DNA of 64,000 nt from Devosia sp. MC521 (GCF_014127105.1 NZ_CP059902.1:777001-841000), one strand, 5' to 3'; positions 53,404 to 63,239 are shown, counted from the first letter of the stretch. Notes: a model not told the origin generated them from the sequence alone. A program made the numbers and translations.

Positions 53404-54948
53404 CTAAGCGGCGAGTTGTGCCGCTGCCGCGTCGAGCGGCAGCGAGATCGCGACGGTCGTACCCAGCGATGGGCTCGAGTCGATCGCGATATGGCCGCCA
53501 GAGAGTTCGGCAATGGCGCGGGCGATTGAAATGCCCAAGCCTGGCCCGCTGGTGCGGGTGAAGGTGGCGTCGCCCATTGCAAAAGGCTGGCTGAGCGTTG
53601 AAAGCCGCTCTTCGCTCATGCCAATGCCGGTGTCGCTGATCTCGATGACAACGCCATCGTCGGCAGCAAACGTCGCCAATGTGATCTGCCCACCGGTCTT
53701 GGTGAAGCGAACAGCATTGTCCATGATATTGCCGAGCATACGGGTAAGACCCAGACGGTCGCCGCGCAGAACAGCGCCCGTATGCGGGCCAACGATAAAA
53801 TGGATGCCCGCGCGCTGCGTCTGCGGCTTGAACCGCGCCACAACGGACTGCACAACTTCGTCGAGCAGCACCGGATCATGTCGCAGCGCCTTTTGCCCGC
53901 CCTCAAGCTCGGCCAGATCAAGAATAGCGGCGAAGGAGTTCAGCAGGATCTCGCCGGAATTCTTGATGGTGCGGGAATATTCGACGTAACGCTCGTCCCC
54001 GAGCGGTCCGGAAATCTGCATCTGCATCAAATCGGCAAAACCGATGATGTGATTGAGCGGAGTGCGAATGTCGTGGCTAAGATGGGCGAGGAAATTGGTC
54101 TTCGCCCGGCTCGCCGCTTCCGCCTTGAGCTTTTCCTCGTGATACTTGCGCGCCAGCAGGCGTTGCTCATGTCGGATGGTTTCCAACATGGCTTCGGTGC
54201 GCTTGCGTTCGGTAATGTCGCTGACAAGCGTCATAAACCCACCATCGTCGAGCGGACGTTCGTCAATCAGCAAGCAGGTACCATCGCCTCGGTAGAGTTC
54301 CAGCAGGCGGCCGTTGTCATCGTCACTGACGGTGTTCATATGCCCGCCATCAATCAACGCGTTGACGGCCTCTTTGTAGCGCAGCTGGCCCGAAGTGTGG
54401 TCGAGGTGGGCGCGATATTCGGCGTTGCAAACGATCATCTCGCCAGTGCCAGTCCAGCAGGCAAGTCCCATTGGAATTGCCGAGCATAGGCTCTCGTAGC
54501 TGCCCACGGGCGCTTCGATCTCAGAAACATCTTCGTCGCGGCGTCGGCGCGTTGCGAAAAAGCTCGCAAGCCCGGCAAGGCCAAGCGCAATCGCGCCGTG
54601 TCCGACAATCTCGGTAAGCACCGCGGTGTCCGGAGTTGCGGTCAGCGCATCGGGCGGCGGCGATGCTGTCATCATGCTTGCATTGGCGACGCTGGCGATA
54701 ACATCGGGCGCTGGAGCAGCAAGCTCAGCGGCAACCAATGCGCCGATGGCATCAATGCCGTCAGCACCGTTGGTGAGGAGCGTATTTGCGTCATAGACGA
54801 TGAAAAGAGCTGCAGCAGCAAAAGCGGTCAATGCAACCGAGCGATTGCCAAAGCGGGCAGTACGCTTATCCTTCGCTTTGAGTTGGCCAGCGCGGAATCC
54901 AAGCGCGCCGGCGCCGGATACCTCCGACGACCGCATAAAATTCTCCAT
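53404..54948 (-). CDS. PAS-type sensor histidine kinase
   Basis: A 514-residue kinase. Two hydrophobic segments (about 38-55 and 115-133) surround an Ala/Pro-rich outer region, then a PAS domain (about 150-250), a coiled linker, HisKA with His292 in AHLSHDIRTPLN, and a HATPase domain (NIMDNAVRFT; DTGIGM; GPGLGISI). No cognate regulator is beside it. Its stop abuts the glnE stop with no spacer. Confidence 0.9.
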   Translation of the reverse strand: MENFMRSSEVSGAGALGFRAGQLKAKDKRTARFGNRSVALTAFAAAALFIVYDANTLLTNGADGIDAIGALVAAELAAPAPDVIASVANASMMTASPPPDALTATPDTAVLTEIVGHGAIALGLAGLASFFATRRRRDEDVSEIEAPVGSYESLCSAIPMGLACWTGTGEMIVCNAEYRAHLDHTSGQLRYKEAVNALIDGGHMNTVSDDDNGRLLELYRGDGTCLLIDERPLDDGGFMTLVSDITERKRTEAMLETIRHEQRLLARKYHEEKLKAEAASRAKTNFLAHLSHDIRTPLNHIIGFADLMQMQISGPLGDERYVEYSRTIKNSGEILLNSFAAILDLAELEGGQKALRHDPVLLDEVVQSVVARFKPQTQRAGIHFIVGPHTGAVLRGDRLGLTRMLGNIMDNAVRFTKTGGQITLATFAADDGVVIEISDTGIGMSEERLSTLSQPFAMGDATFTRTSGPGLGISIARAIAELSGGHIAIDSSPSLGTTVAISLPLDAAAAQLAA

Positions 54949-55171
54949 CTACTGAAACGGGTTAAGCCCCAACAAGGTCAGCCCTTAACAAGGTATGAAT
55001 CATGTACCCTTTGATTGTCCAGCCTCGTTTGAATGCAATTTTTGCGGCAGCGGAAAAACGAGAGTCGATTGAATCACTTAGCGGTGAAGAAAAATTGTTC
55101 TCCACAGATCGCCCCGCGGAACGTCTCGCGAACGCACGCTGCCAGTGTTGTACTAATTCAGGAATAATGAA

Positions 55172-55195
55172 GCGGCGCACCCGTGGGTGCGCCGC
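55172..55195 (-). terminator. Hairpin terminator of pepN
   Basis: A 10-bp GC-rich stem (55172-55181 with 55186-55195) lies about 25 bases after the pepN stop; only a weak T stretch (TTCATTATT) follows on the minus strand. Confidence 0.6.
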
Positions 55196-55219
55196 CAAAT
55201 TCGGTGTTTTGTAAATATA

Positions 55220-57856
55220 TTAGCCTGCGAGAATACGGTCGAGGATCTCGCTAACGTTTCGGCTGAGGTTCGGCTGAGCGCGCAGGCTTTCCAACGCAGA
55301 ACGACCAAGGGCCTGTCGGCGGGCTTCCAAGTTTGGCAAAATCCGGAACCCGGTGAGAATGCGGCTGGCCACCTGCGGGTTGATCTTGTCCATTTCCGCA
55401 ACGGTGTCCGTCACAACGCGGAATCCGCTGCCGTCGAGGCGCGTAAACTGCACTAGATTGCTCATTGCAAAGCTGGCGACCAGAGACCGCACACGGTTCG
55501 GATTGGTTTTTGGGAACTCTGGATCGGTCATAATGGCCTTGATCCGTTCCACCACACCATCGTCGCTCGACATCGCCGTGGCCATCAACCACTTGTCGAG
55601 AACCAGCGGGTCTGCCGTAAAGCGGGTCCGGAAATCCCCAAGGATCGCCTGTGCATCGGCAGTGTTATAGGCCGAAGCATAGCTCAACGCCGCATAGCGA
55701 TCGGTCATATTGGCGGCGCTATCATATTGCGCCTTGGCCAAAGCTGCGCCGCGATCCGAACCACCCACCAGCAACACCAGCAGCTGATTGCGCAGCGACC
55801 GTCGACCAGCAGGTTTTGCATCGGGCGAATAGGGGGCATCAGACGCCAGCGCGTGATAGTGCTTTTCGAGCGTATCAGCGATTGGCGCGATGAGTTCGCG
55901 GAGCAGCGAGTTGCGCACGTCACGGACAACTTCGGGGTTCACCCCCTTACCGATGGCGCGGAGAATGCCACCCGTGCCCGGAATTTCCAGCGCTTGCGCC
56001 TTAAACGCATCGTCAAGATTGCCGTTTTCCAGCGTATCAACCAGCGCTGCACCAAGCTTGCTGATGGCGCTTTCTGTCCAAGCCTTGCCCGCGACCGCGT
56101 CGACCATCAGTTTCGTGGTGGCCGTTTGCACCGCATCCCAGCGGTTAAATGGGTCACGGTCGTGCTGCGCCAAGAACAACAAATCGTTCTGGCTGAGATT
56201 GCTCTCAACCTTCACTGGCGCCGAGAAGCCACGGAACAGCGACGGCACTGGCTTATTGGCAACGCCCGTAAACGTCAGTGTCATCTCACCCTTGTCGAGA
56301 ACGATGAGATCGTCCTCAACCACCCCGCCAGAAACCGCGGTCCAAGTCATCTCGCTGCCATTCGGACCCAAAAGCCCGAAACGCACCGGAATAACGCGGT
56401 CCTGTTTGGTCGGCTGACCGGGCGTTGGCTCGATAGTCTGGCTCAGCGTCAGCGTATAAGTCTGGCTCGCGGCATCATAGCTATCGGAGACAGAAACCTT
56501 CGGCGTCCCTGCTTCATGATACCAGATGGCAAATTGGCTAAGGTCGCGCCCCGAGGCATCCTCAAACACCTTGAGGAAAGCTTCGATGGTCGTGGCTTCC
56601 CCATCATGCCGGTCGAAGTAAAGGTCCGAGGCCTTGCGGAAACCCTCTTCACCGAGCAGCGTCGCTAGCATCCGCACCACTTCCGCGCCCTTTTCGTAGA
56701 CGGTGGTGGTGTAGAAGTTGTTGATCTCGCGGAAGCTATCCGGAAGCGGCGGATGCGCCAAAGGACCAGCATCTTCCGGGAATTGCGAGGCGCGTAAATT
56801 CTGCACATCATGGATGCGCTGCACCGGTCGGCTCCGCTCGTCGCTGGTGAATTCCTGATCGCGATAGACGGTAAAACCTTCCTTCAGACACAGCTGGAAC
56901 CAGTCGCGGCAGGTGATGCGATTGCCGGTCCAATTGTGGAAGTATTCATGCGCAATCACCCGTTCAATGCCGTGGTAATTGCCATCTGTCGCGGTTTCCG
57001 GCTTCGCGAAAACGAGGCGATCGTTGAAGATATTGAGACCCTTGTTCTCCATCGCGCCGAAGTTGAAATCGGAAACGGCAACGATATTGAAAATGTCGAG
57101 GTCATACTCGCGACCAAAGCGCTTCTCATCCCAAACCATGGAGCGCTTGAGGCTGTCCATCGCGTAGTCGCATTCGCTTTCCTTGCCGTGCGCGCAGTAA
57201 ATGCCGAGCTCGACCTTGCGACCGCTCATGGTGGTAAAGCTGTCGTGGATCGAACCAAGATCACCCGCGACAAGCGCGAACAAATACGCCGGCTTCGGGA
57301 ACGGGTCCTGCCAGACGGCAAAATGCATATTGTCGCCCGCAATCCCCTTATCGATGAGGTTGCCGTTCGACAGCAAGACCGGCGCGACCGAGAGCGGCGC
57401 CGTGATCCGTACCTTGAACGGCGCGAGAATATCGGGGCGGTCGTAGTAATAGGTGATGCGGCGGAAGCCTTCGGGCTCGCATTGGGTGCACCAAGTGCCG
57501 CTGGAGCGATACAGACCCATTAGCTTTGTGTTCTCAGCGGGCTTGAGGCTCGTCTCAACTTCCAGCACGAAGCGGCGGTTTGGCGGCTCGACGACCGTCA
57601 GCTTATTCGGTTCCGCCAGATAGGCTGAAAGCGCCAAAGGCGCGCCATCGATAGCGATGGATTTCAGCACCAGCTCGTCGCCATCCAACACCAGCGAAGT
57701 GCCCGGTTCGGTGCCGTCGCGCGGTTCAATGGTGAGCTGCGAGCGGACGCGCGTATTCTCCTCGGTGATATAGAAATCGAGGTCTACTGACACGATCCGG
57801 TACGGGGTCGCTGCATAGTCCTTGAGATAAATCGTGTGATCACTATCGGTGCGCAT
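55220..57856 (-). CDS. pepN: Aminopeptidase N
   Basis: An 878-residue M1 metallopeptidase that removes N-terminal residues from peptides in the cytoplasm. Zinc site HEYFHNW with the third ligand Glu in LKEGFTVYRDQE; the exopeptidase motif is GAMENKG. The DUF3458-type Ig and ARM-repeat C-terminal domains are present to the end. ATG at 57856 (MRTDSDHTIYLKDY) matches the usual start; the longest frame adds 15 odd residues. It is upstream of the PAS kinase gene on the same strand. Confidence 0.95.
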   Translation of the reverse strand: MRTDSDHTIYLKDYAATPYRIVSVDLDFYITEENTRVRSQLTIEPRDGTEPGTSLVLDGDELVLKSIAIDGAPLALSAYLAEPNKLTVVEPPNRRFVLEVETSLKPAENTKLMGLYRSSGTWCTQCEPEGFRRITYYYDRPDILAPFKVRITAPLSVAPVLLSNGNLIDKGIAGDNMHFAVWQDPFPKPAYLFALVAGDLGSIHDSFTTMSGRKVELGIYCAHGKESECDYAMDSLKRSMVWDEKRFGREYDLDIFNIVAVSDFNFGAMENKGLNIFNDRLVFAKPETATDGNYHGIERVIAHEYFHNWTGNRITCRDWFQLCLKEGFTVYRDQEFTSDERSRPVQRIHDVQNLRASQFPEDAGPLAHPPLPDSFREINNFYTTTVYEKGAEVVRMLATLLGEEGFRKASDLYFDRHDGEATTIEAFLKVFEDASGRDLSQFAIWYHEAGTPKVSVSDSYDAASQTYTLTLSQTIEPTPGQPTKQDRVIPVRFGLLGPNGSEMTWTAVSGGVVEDDLIVLDKGEMTLTFTGVANKPVPSLFRGFSAPVKVESNLSQNDLLFLAQHDRDPFNRWDAVQTATTKLMVDAVAGKAWTESAISKLGAALVDTLENGNLDDAFKAQALEIPGTGGILRAIGKGVNPEVVRDVRNSLLRELIAPIADTLEKHYHALASDAPYSPDAKPAGRRSLRNQLLVLLVGGSDRGAALAKAQYDSAANMTDRYAALSYASAYNTADAQAILGDFRTRFTADPLVLDKWLMATAMSSDDGVVERIKAIMTDPEFPKTNPNRVRSLVASFAMSNLVQFTRLDGSGFRVVTDTVAEMDKINPQVASRILTGFRILPNLEARRQALGRSALESLRAQPNLSRNVSEILDRILAG

Positions 57857-58141
57857 GCAATGTCCAAAGACTTGAAGTTTCGGGTGACGTAGGGCGCGCA
57901 ATCTGCGCTGCCGACTCCGCCTTAGAGTGTATCTTAAGCGGCACTCTAGCGTGTCGCCCAGTCGTCGGCGTCAAATAAGTCGGGAATAGGGTAAAGCATC
58001 ACATCTTATCCTGACGTGCTAATCTGGAAGACACACGTCTGTTCTTGCTGTAATCCGCAGCCAAGAATTCGGCTCCATGCGCTCCAGAAGTTTTGAAAAC
58101 TCTACGGCGCGACATGCGCCAGCCATTATACGAGAGTGAAG

Positions 58142-59974
58142 ATGTTCCGTTGGTTTGAAAGCCGCATCGACGCCTATCCGCACAACGATCCCGTCGAACC
58201 GCCAAAAACCCTGTTGGGCTTTTGCCTGCATTACAGTCACGGTGCCAAAAAGTGGCTTGCTGCCATGACAGTGATGGGAGCCGGGGTGGCGATCCTTGAG
58301 ATTTCCCTCTTCGGCTTCATGGGCTCCATCGTTGATTGGCTCGGCACTGCCGACCGCGCAACCTTCCTTGCAAACGAGGGCTGGAAGCTGGCCGGCATGG
58401 CCGTGCTTCTGCTCATCGTCATTCCTGTTTTGCAGTTCGCCGATACGCTGGTGATCCACCAGACCCTGCTCGGCAACTTCCCTCAGCGTATCCGCTGGAT
58501 GGCGCACCGCTATCTCATTCGCCAGTCGATGAGCTATTTCCAGGACGAGTTCGCGGGTCGCATCGGCGCAAAGCTGATGCAGACCTCGCTGGCCGTGCGC
58601 GAAGTGGTGATGAAGGTCCTCGACGTCACTGTTTATGTGGCCGTCTACTTCACCGGCGCAATCGTCTTGGCGTTTATGAGCGACCCTTGGCTCGCGGTGC
58701 CCTTCATCGTTTGGCTGGTGCTCTACATTCTGCTGTTGCGCCACTTCATTCCGCGCCTCGGTAAGGTGTCCGAGCTACAGGCAGACGCGCGCTCGGTCAT
58801 GACCGGTCGTATCGTCGATAGCTACACCAACATCGCTACCGTAAAACTCTTCTCGCACTCCAAGCGCGAAGAGAGCTATGCCCGCGAAAGCATGGATGGT
58901 TTTCTCGATACCGTCCATTCTCAGATGCGCCTCGTCACTCTGCTCACCACCACCATTACGGTGATGAACTGCGTGTTGTTGTTCTCGGTCTTTGCCGTCG
59001 GCATTGGCCAGTGGCTCAACGGCAATATGACCCCCGGTGCCATTGCCGTTGCCGCTGCGTTGGTTCTGCGTTTCCAGGGCATGAGCCAGTGGATCATGTG
59101 GGAAATGTCAGCACTGTTCGAAAACATCGGCGTGGTGCGCGATGGCATTTCCTCCATTTCGCTACCACGTGTGGTTGCTGACAAGCCGAGCGCAAAGCCT
59201 ATTGGCCGCGTCACCGGCGACATCAAATTTGAAAACGTTTCCTTCCACTACGGCAAGGATAAGGGCGTTATCGAAGGTCTCGATCTGCATATTCAGCCGG
59301 GTGAAAAAATCGGCCTCGTCGGCCGCTCCGGCGCGGGCAAATCGACCATCGTCAACCTGCTCTTGCGCTTCTATGACCGTCAATCGGGCCGCATCCTTAT
59401 CGACGGGCAGGATATTGCTGAAATCACGCAGGATAGCCTACGCGCCAATATCGGCGTTGTGACCCAAGACACTTCGCTGCTGCATCGCTCCGTACGCGAT
59501 AACATTCTCTATGGTCGCCCCGATGCGTCCGAAGAGATGATGCGCGCCGCAGCCGAAAAGGCGGAGGCCATCGGCTTCATTCCCGGCCTGACCGACGCGA
59601 AGGGGCGCACGGGTTTTGACGCTCATGTGGGCGAGCGTGGGGTAAAGCTCTCTGGTGGGCAACGTCAGCGCATCGCCATAGCCCGCGTGCTCCTCAAGAA
59701 TGCGCCGATCCTCGTTCTCGATGAAGCCACCTCCGCTCTCGACAGCGAAGTGGAAGCAGCAATTCAGGAACAGTTGGTCTCGCTGATGGACGGCAAAACC
59801 GTCATCGCCATCGCTCATCGTCTCTCGACCATCGCCATGATGGATCGTTTGATCGTGCTCGATAAAGGCCAGATCGTCGAGCAGGGCCCTCACAGCCAGC
59901 TCCTCTCCTCCGGCGGCATTTACTCCCAACTCTGGTCCCGCCAATCCGGCGGATTTTTGGACCCAGACGTCTAA
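58142..59974 (+). CDS. ABC exporter, fused permease and ATPase
   Basis: A 610-residue half-transporter with six membrane helices (about residues 30-325) and an ATPase domain: Walker A GRSGAGKST (about 395-403), signature LSGGQRQRIA (about 503) and Walker B ILVLDEATSALD (about 527), followed by the H-loop His in IAHRLST. It probably works as a homodimer exporting a lipid or drug-like substrate; the substrate is unknown. ATG at 58142 is preferred to GTG at 58136. A GC-rich hairpin follows the stop. Confidence 0.92.
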   Translation: MFRWFESRIDAYPHNDPVEPPKTLLGFCLHYSHGAKKWLAAMTVMGAGVAILEISLFGFMGSIVDWLGTADRATFLANEGWKLAGMAVLLLIVIPVLQFADTLVIHQTLLGNFPQRIRWMAHRYLIRQSMSYFQDEFAGRIGAKLMQTSLAVREVVMKVLDVTVYVAVYFTGAIVLAFMSDPWLAVPFIVWLVLYILLLRHFIPRLGKVSELQADARSVMTGRIVDSYTNIATVKLFSHSKREESYARESMDGFLDTVHSQMRLVTLLTTTITVMNCVLLFSVFAVGIGQWLNGNMTPGAIAVAAALVLRFQGMSQWIMWEMSALFENIGVVRDGISSISLPRVVADKPSAKPIGRVTGDIKFENVSFHYGKDKGVIEGLDLHIQPGEKIGLVGRSGAGKSTIVNLLLRFYDRQSGRILIDGQDIAEITQDSLRANIGVVTQDTSLLHRSVRDNILYGRPDASEEMMRAAAEKAEAIGFIPGLTDAKGRTGFDAHVGERGVKLSGGQRQRIAIARVLLKNAPILVLDEATSALDSEVEAAIQEQLVSLMDGKTVIAIAHRLSTIAMMDRLIVLDKGQIVEQGPHSQLLSSGGIYSQLWSRQSGGFLDPDV

Positions 59975-59984
59975 ATCTCTCTAC

Positions 59985-60007
59985 ACCTCTCCCCCACGGG
60001 GAGAGGT
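59985..60007 (+). repeat. Palindromic repeat, unit 1
   Basis: A perfect 10-bp stem (59985-59994 with 59998-60007; arm ACCTCTCCCC) with a CAC loop, followed by a GGTCGGGTGAG stretch. It starts ten bases after the ABC gene and might also end that transcript, although no T run follows. Confidence 0.6.
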
Positions 60008-60089
60008 CGATCGCAGGTCGGGTGAGCGGGCCTTGCCAGCGCAAAGCCCACGCGCCTTTTTGCCCGGTGTCGTCACCGACCTTTCTTCT

Positions 60090-60110
60090 CCCTCCCCCTT
60101 GCGGGGAGGG
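60090..60110 (+). repeat. Palindromic repeat, unit 2
   Basis: A perfect 8-bp stem, CCCTCCCC with GGGGAGGG (60090-60097 and 60103-60110), with loop CTTGC; a G-rich tail follows. Confidence 0.6.
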
Positions 60111-60173
60111 CCGGGGTGGGGGAATTCTTGCCTCCCATTCTCCCTTGCGTTGGTTTCCCAACACCCACCAGCC

Positions 60174-60198
60174 GTCATCCTCGGGCTTGACCCGAGGA
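60174..60198 (+). repeat. Palindromic repeat, unit 3 (GTCATCCTCGGGCTTGACCC type)
   Basis: A 7-bp stem, CCTCGGG with CCCGAGG, and loop CTTGA. I recall this as a very frequent intergenic repeat in alphaproteobacterial genomes; here it is the third palindrome in 220 bases. Confidence 0.65.
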
Positions 60199-60225
60199 GG
60201 TTGCACTCACCGCCTACGCCAACTC

Positions 60226-60254
60226 TTGACTGTATCTCGTTTGAGATACACACT
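60226..60254 (+). promoter_or_regulatory. Promoter and operator of the antitoxin gene
   Basis: TTGACT at 60226-60231 is a near-consensus -35 box. A perfect 8-bp inverted repeat (TGTATCTC at 60231-60238, GAGATACA at 60243-60250) lies between it and the likely -10 region (60247-60254). That position fits autorepression by the antitoxin. The leader to ATG 60261 is very short and has no clear ribosome site. Confidence 0.6.
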
Positions 60255-60260
60255 CTGTGA

Positions 60261-60542
60261 ATGGCCGCAAAAACCAGCATGCTCCACGTTCGTATCGATG
60301 ACGATCTCAAAGCTAAGGCATCTGAGGCTTTGGCCAATGTTGGTCTCACCGTATCCGATGCAGTTCGCATACTGCTCACCCGTGTTGCGCACGAAGGCAC
60401 ACTGCCACCGGGTTTGATTGCGGATCCCGTCGCTTACGATGAGTGGTTTCGGGCGAAAGTCCAACAAGCGCTTGAAAGCGACGCCCCAACGCAGTCGCAT
60501 GAAAAGGCGATGTCTACGCTGCGCTCTCACCTCAAGTCTTAG
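60261..60542 (+). CDS. RelB/DinJ-type antitoxin, without adjacent toxin
   Basis: A 93-residue protein whose N-terminal half is a ribbon-helix-helix DNA-binding domain of the RelB/DinJ family (MLHVRIDDDLKAKASEALANVGLTVSDAVRILLTRV). The C-terminal half is charged and would normally bind a RelE/YafQ toxin. No toxin frame follows on the plus strand; the next plus-strand gene is the mannosidase. An operator palindrome lies in its promoter. It may be an orphan antitoxin or act on a toxin elsewhere. Confidence 0.82.
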   Translation: MAAKTSMLHVRIDDDLKAKASEALANVGLTVSDAVRILLTRVAHEGTLPPGLIADPVAYDEWFRAKVQQALESDAPTQSHEKAMSTLRSHLKS

Positions 60543-60600
60543 GCCATTGCTGCATTGCGTGGAGCACACGCAGCACCGTCACCCAATCACAGCGCCAACC
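60532..60600 (-). pseudogene. ParE-like toxin C-terminal remnant
   Basis: A minus-strand open stretch ends with DWVTVLRVLHAMQQWP and a stop at 60532. RVLHxxQxWP-type ends are typical of ParE family toxins. Only about 20 residues look like the family, the upstream codons do not, and there is no start. It overlaps the last ten bases of the antitoxin gene in the opposite direction, so it is not a normal toxin-antitoxin pair. Confidence 0.35.
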
Positions 60601-60719
60601 ATTCGGCATCTTCCATACAAATATTCCCCATCCCCCTAGACGCCACCATTCCCTCCGCTACAAATAAGGCGATCGAAATCGATTGCACTGGCCCTTTTGC
60701 CAGTTGAGGAGGACTTGTC

Positions 60720-63239
60720 ATGGCCGTTCCGGCGTATAACGCCGCCCTGTCTTTGGGCGGTGACTTTTCGTTGCGCGCTATCTCGCGCGACATTGCGACC
60801 ACCATCGCTCTGCCGGGCGACGTGCATACCGCGCTCTTGAATGCCGATTTGATCCCCGATCCCTATTGGGGCGAGAACGAAAAGCAGGTGCTTTGGGTCG
60901 GTGAAACCGCTTGGACCATGGATCGCGTCTTCTCCGCGAAAGAGGCCGATATTGATGGCTATCTGACCCTGACGCTTTCAGAGGTCGATTGTATCGCCAC
61001 GATCTTCCTCAACGGCGAAGAGATTGCCCGCACGGACAACACCTTCATCCGCTACGACATCGACGTGACCGGCAAAGTACGCCTTGGCGACAACACTCTG
61101 CGCCTTGAGTTCGCCGTTGCCGAAGACATTGCCAACGCCCGCGCCGCAGCGCACCCATTCCCCATTCCCTTCACCAAAAACTACCAGACCAATGGGCTGA
61201 AGGGCATTCCGATGAACTTCATTCGCAAGCCCGCATGCCACGCGGGTTGGGATTGGGGCATCTGCACCATGCCGGTTGGCGTCTATGGCACCATGAGCCT
61301 GCGCAAATCGCGCCTCGCTCGTCAGGAAAGCGTGCAGGTCGATCAGGTGCACGGCAAAACCACCGTTGAGCTTTCGATCAAAACCATCGTTCACGCTTTC
61401 GCTCATGGCGAGGTTGAAGTCGCCCACACCATCGGTGGACATCAGATCCTTGATCGTGTTGCGGTCCAAAAGGGCGAGAACGTCCTCACCCACAATGTCA
61501 CGATCCACGATCCAAAACTGTGGTGGCCAGCAGGGCAGGGCGAACAGCATCTTTATGACCTCGTCACCGACCTTGAAGGCGAAGTCACCACCCGCAAGAT
61601 TGGCCTACGCGACCTCCAATGGGTGATCGAGAAGGACGAGATCGACCACACCTTCAAGTGCCGGATCAATGGTCGCGACATCACCATGATGGGCGCCAAT
61701 TGGATCCCAGCTGATGCGATCCCTTCGCGCATCACGCCAGAAGTTGTTGGCGATCTCCTCGCCAGCGCCAAAGCGGCCAATATGAACATGCTGCGCATTT
61801 GGGGCGGTGGGCAGTTCGAGCCCGATTGGTTCTACGACAAATGCGATGAGCTCGGCATTCTCATCTGGCACGACTTCATGTTCGCCTGCATGAGCTATCC
61901 GTCCAACCGTGAGTTCCTGGCGTCCATCGAAACGGAAGTCACCCAGCAGGTCCGCCGTCTGTCGCACCACGCTTGCATCGCCCTCTGGTGCGGCGATAAC
62001 GAGGTCATTGGCTCGCTCGATTGGTATCCCGAAACCAAGAAGGACAAAGAGCGCTACATAGCCAATTATGACCGCGTAAATTCGCTTCTCCATCGCATCG
62101 TCGAAGACGAAGACCCAATCCGTCGGTTCTGGCCGTCCTCGCCTTCGCTGGGCTATATGGACTTCTCCGATGGCTGGCATTCCGACACGCGCGGTGACCT
62201 CCACTATTGGGACGTCTGGCACTCCGCCAAAAGCTTTGAAGCCTACCGCACGGTCAATCCGCGCTTTGCCTCCGAATTCGGCTTCCAGAGCTTCACCTCA
62301 ATGAATGTCATCGAGACCTTCTCTGAGGAAAAGGATCGCAATCCATCGTCGCCCGTCATGGAAAACCACCAGCGCAATGCGGGCGGCAATGCGCGCATTC
62401 TCGAAACCATGACGCGCTACTTCCGCTTCCCGCGCGATTTCACCCAGATGGTGTTCCTGTCGCAAATCCAGCAGGGTCTCGCGATCAAGACGGCCATTGA
62501 ATATTGGCGTTCCACCAAGCCGCGCTGCATGGGCACACTCTATTGGCAGATCAACGATCTCTGGCCGGTCGCGTCTTGGTCTTCGCTCGATTACGGCGGT
62601 CAGTGGAAGCTGATGCACTATATGGCGCGCCGCTTCTTCTTGCCTATCAATGTTGTCGCCGTGCCTCAGCACACCGAATTGCGCACCAATACGCGTGGCA
62701 TTCCCGTTGAAGGCCAGCTGCCGAGTGAAATCGTCCTCAAGGCAATCAATGACACAGGCCACGCCGCAACGATCGCGCTCGAAGTCCTCGCGGTTCGCGT
62801 TTCCGGCGGGCAACGGCAGCTGTGGTCGGGCAATGCCGCTGTCGGTCCCGATGCGGCCATTGCTGTAACCGAAATTGCCACGAGCACCCTTGCTGAGGAC
62901 GAATTCCTCTACTTCATCTGGAAAGACGCCAACGGAACTATTCTGGGCGAGAACGACTTCTTCCTCAAACCCTACAAGGCTTTTGAACTGCCGCAAGCGA
63001 ATGTCTCGTCCAAGTGGAGCGAGGCGAATGGTCAGCCGGTCCTTACCCTTGAGGCGGACGCCCCCGCATTCTTTGTCACGGCGACGACCAATGTTCCGGG
63101 CTATTTCTCCGACAATGCGGTCACACTTCTGCCGGGTCGTCCTGTGTCGCTCACCTTCACATCACGCCGCGGCGCGGAGGTTAGCGTTGCAACGCTGTCA
63201 GAGGGTTTGACGGTTCAGCACCTCGCTGAAACCTTCTAA
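60720..63239 (+). CDS. Beta-mannosidase, GH2 family
   Basis: An 839-residue glycoside hydrolase that removes terminal beta-mannose from oligosaccharides. It has an N-terminal jelly-roll sugar-binding domain (about 10-190), an immunoglobulin-like domain, a TIM barrel (about 300-620) and C-terminal beta domains. Likely acid/base Glu428 is in WCGDNEV and nucleophile Glu519 in FASEFGFQS. WDWGICTMPVG is typical of mannosidases in GH2. No signal peptide, so it should act in the cytoplasm on imported sugars. GAGGAGG precedes ATG 60720. No sugar transporter is adjacent except the cut-off EamA gene. Confidence 0.92.
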   Translation: MAVPAYNAALSLGGDFSLRAISRDIATTIALPGDVHTALLNADLIPDPYWGENEKQVLWVGETAWTMDRVFSAKEADIDGYLTLTLSEVDCIATIFLNGEEIARTDNTFIRYDIDVTGKVRLGDNTLRLEFAVAEDIANARAAAHPFPIPFTKNYQTNGLKGIPMNFIRKPACHAGWDWGICTMPVGVYGTMSLRKSRLARQESVQVDQVHGKTTVELSIKTIVHAFAHGEVEVAHTIGGHQILDRVAVQKGENVLTHNVTIHDPKLWWPAGQGEQHLYDLVTDLEGEVTTRKIGLRDLQWVIEKDEIDHTFKCRINGRDITMMGANWIPADAIPSRITPEVVGDLLASAKAANMNMLRIWGGGQFEPDWFYDKCDELGILIWHDFMFACMSYPSNREFLASIETEVTQQVRRLSHHACIALWCGDNEVIGSLDWYPETKKDKERYIANYDRVNSLLHRIVEDEDPIRRFWPSSPSLGYMDFSDGWHSDTRGDLHYWDVWHSAKSFEAYRTVNPRFASEFGFQSFTSMNVIETFSEEKDRNPSSPVMENHQRNAGGNARILETMTRYFRFPRDFTQMVFLSQIQQGLAIKTAIEYWRSTKPRCMGTLYWQINDLWPVASWSSLDYGGQWKLMHYMARRFFLPINVVAVPQHTELRTNTRGIPVEGQLPSEIVLKAINDTGHAATIALEVLAVRVSGGQRQLWSGNAAVGPDAAIAVTEIATSTLAEDEFLYFIWKDANGTILGENDFFLKPYKAFELPQANVSSKWSEANGQPVLTLEADAPAFFVTATTNVPGYFSDNAVTLLPGRPVSLTFTSRRGAEVSVATLSEGLTVQHLAETF

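Noticed and set aside
55002..55214. A 70-codon plus-strand frame between the PAS kinase and pepN
   Set aside because: It has no clear ribosome site, runs through the pepN terminator hairpin and shows no recognisable features.
59985..60198. Possible CRISPR array from repeated GC-rich palindromes
   Set aside because: The three units differ in sequence and spacing and there are no cas genes; they are separate intergenic repeats.
60587..60827. Short minus-strand frames ahead of the mannosidase
   Set aside because: They overlap the mannosidase start and its ribosome site in antisense; no family features.
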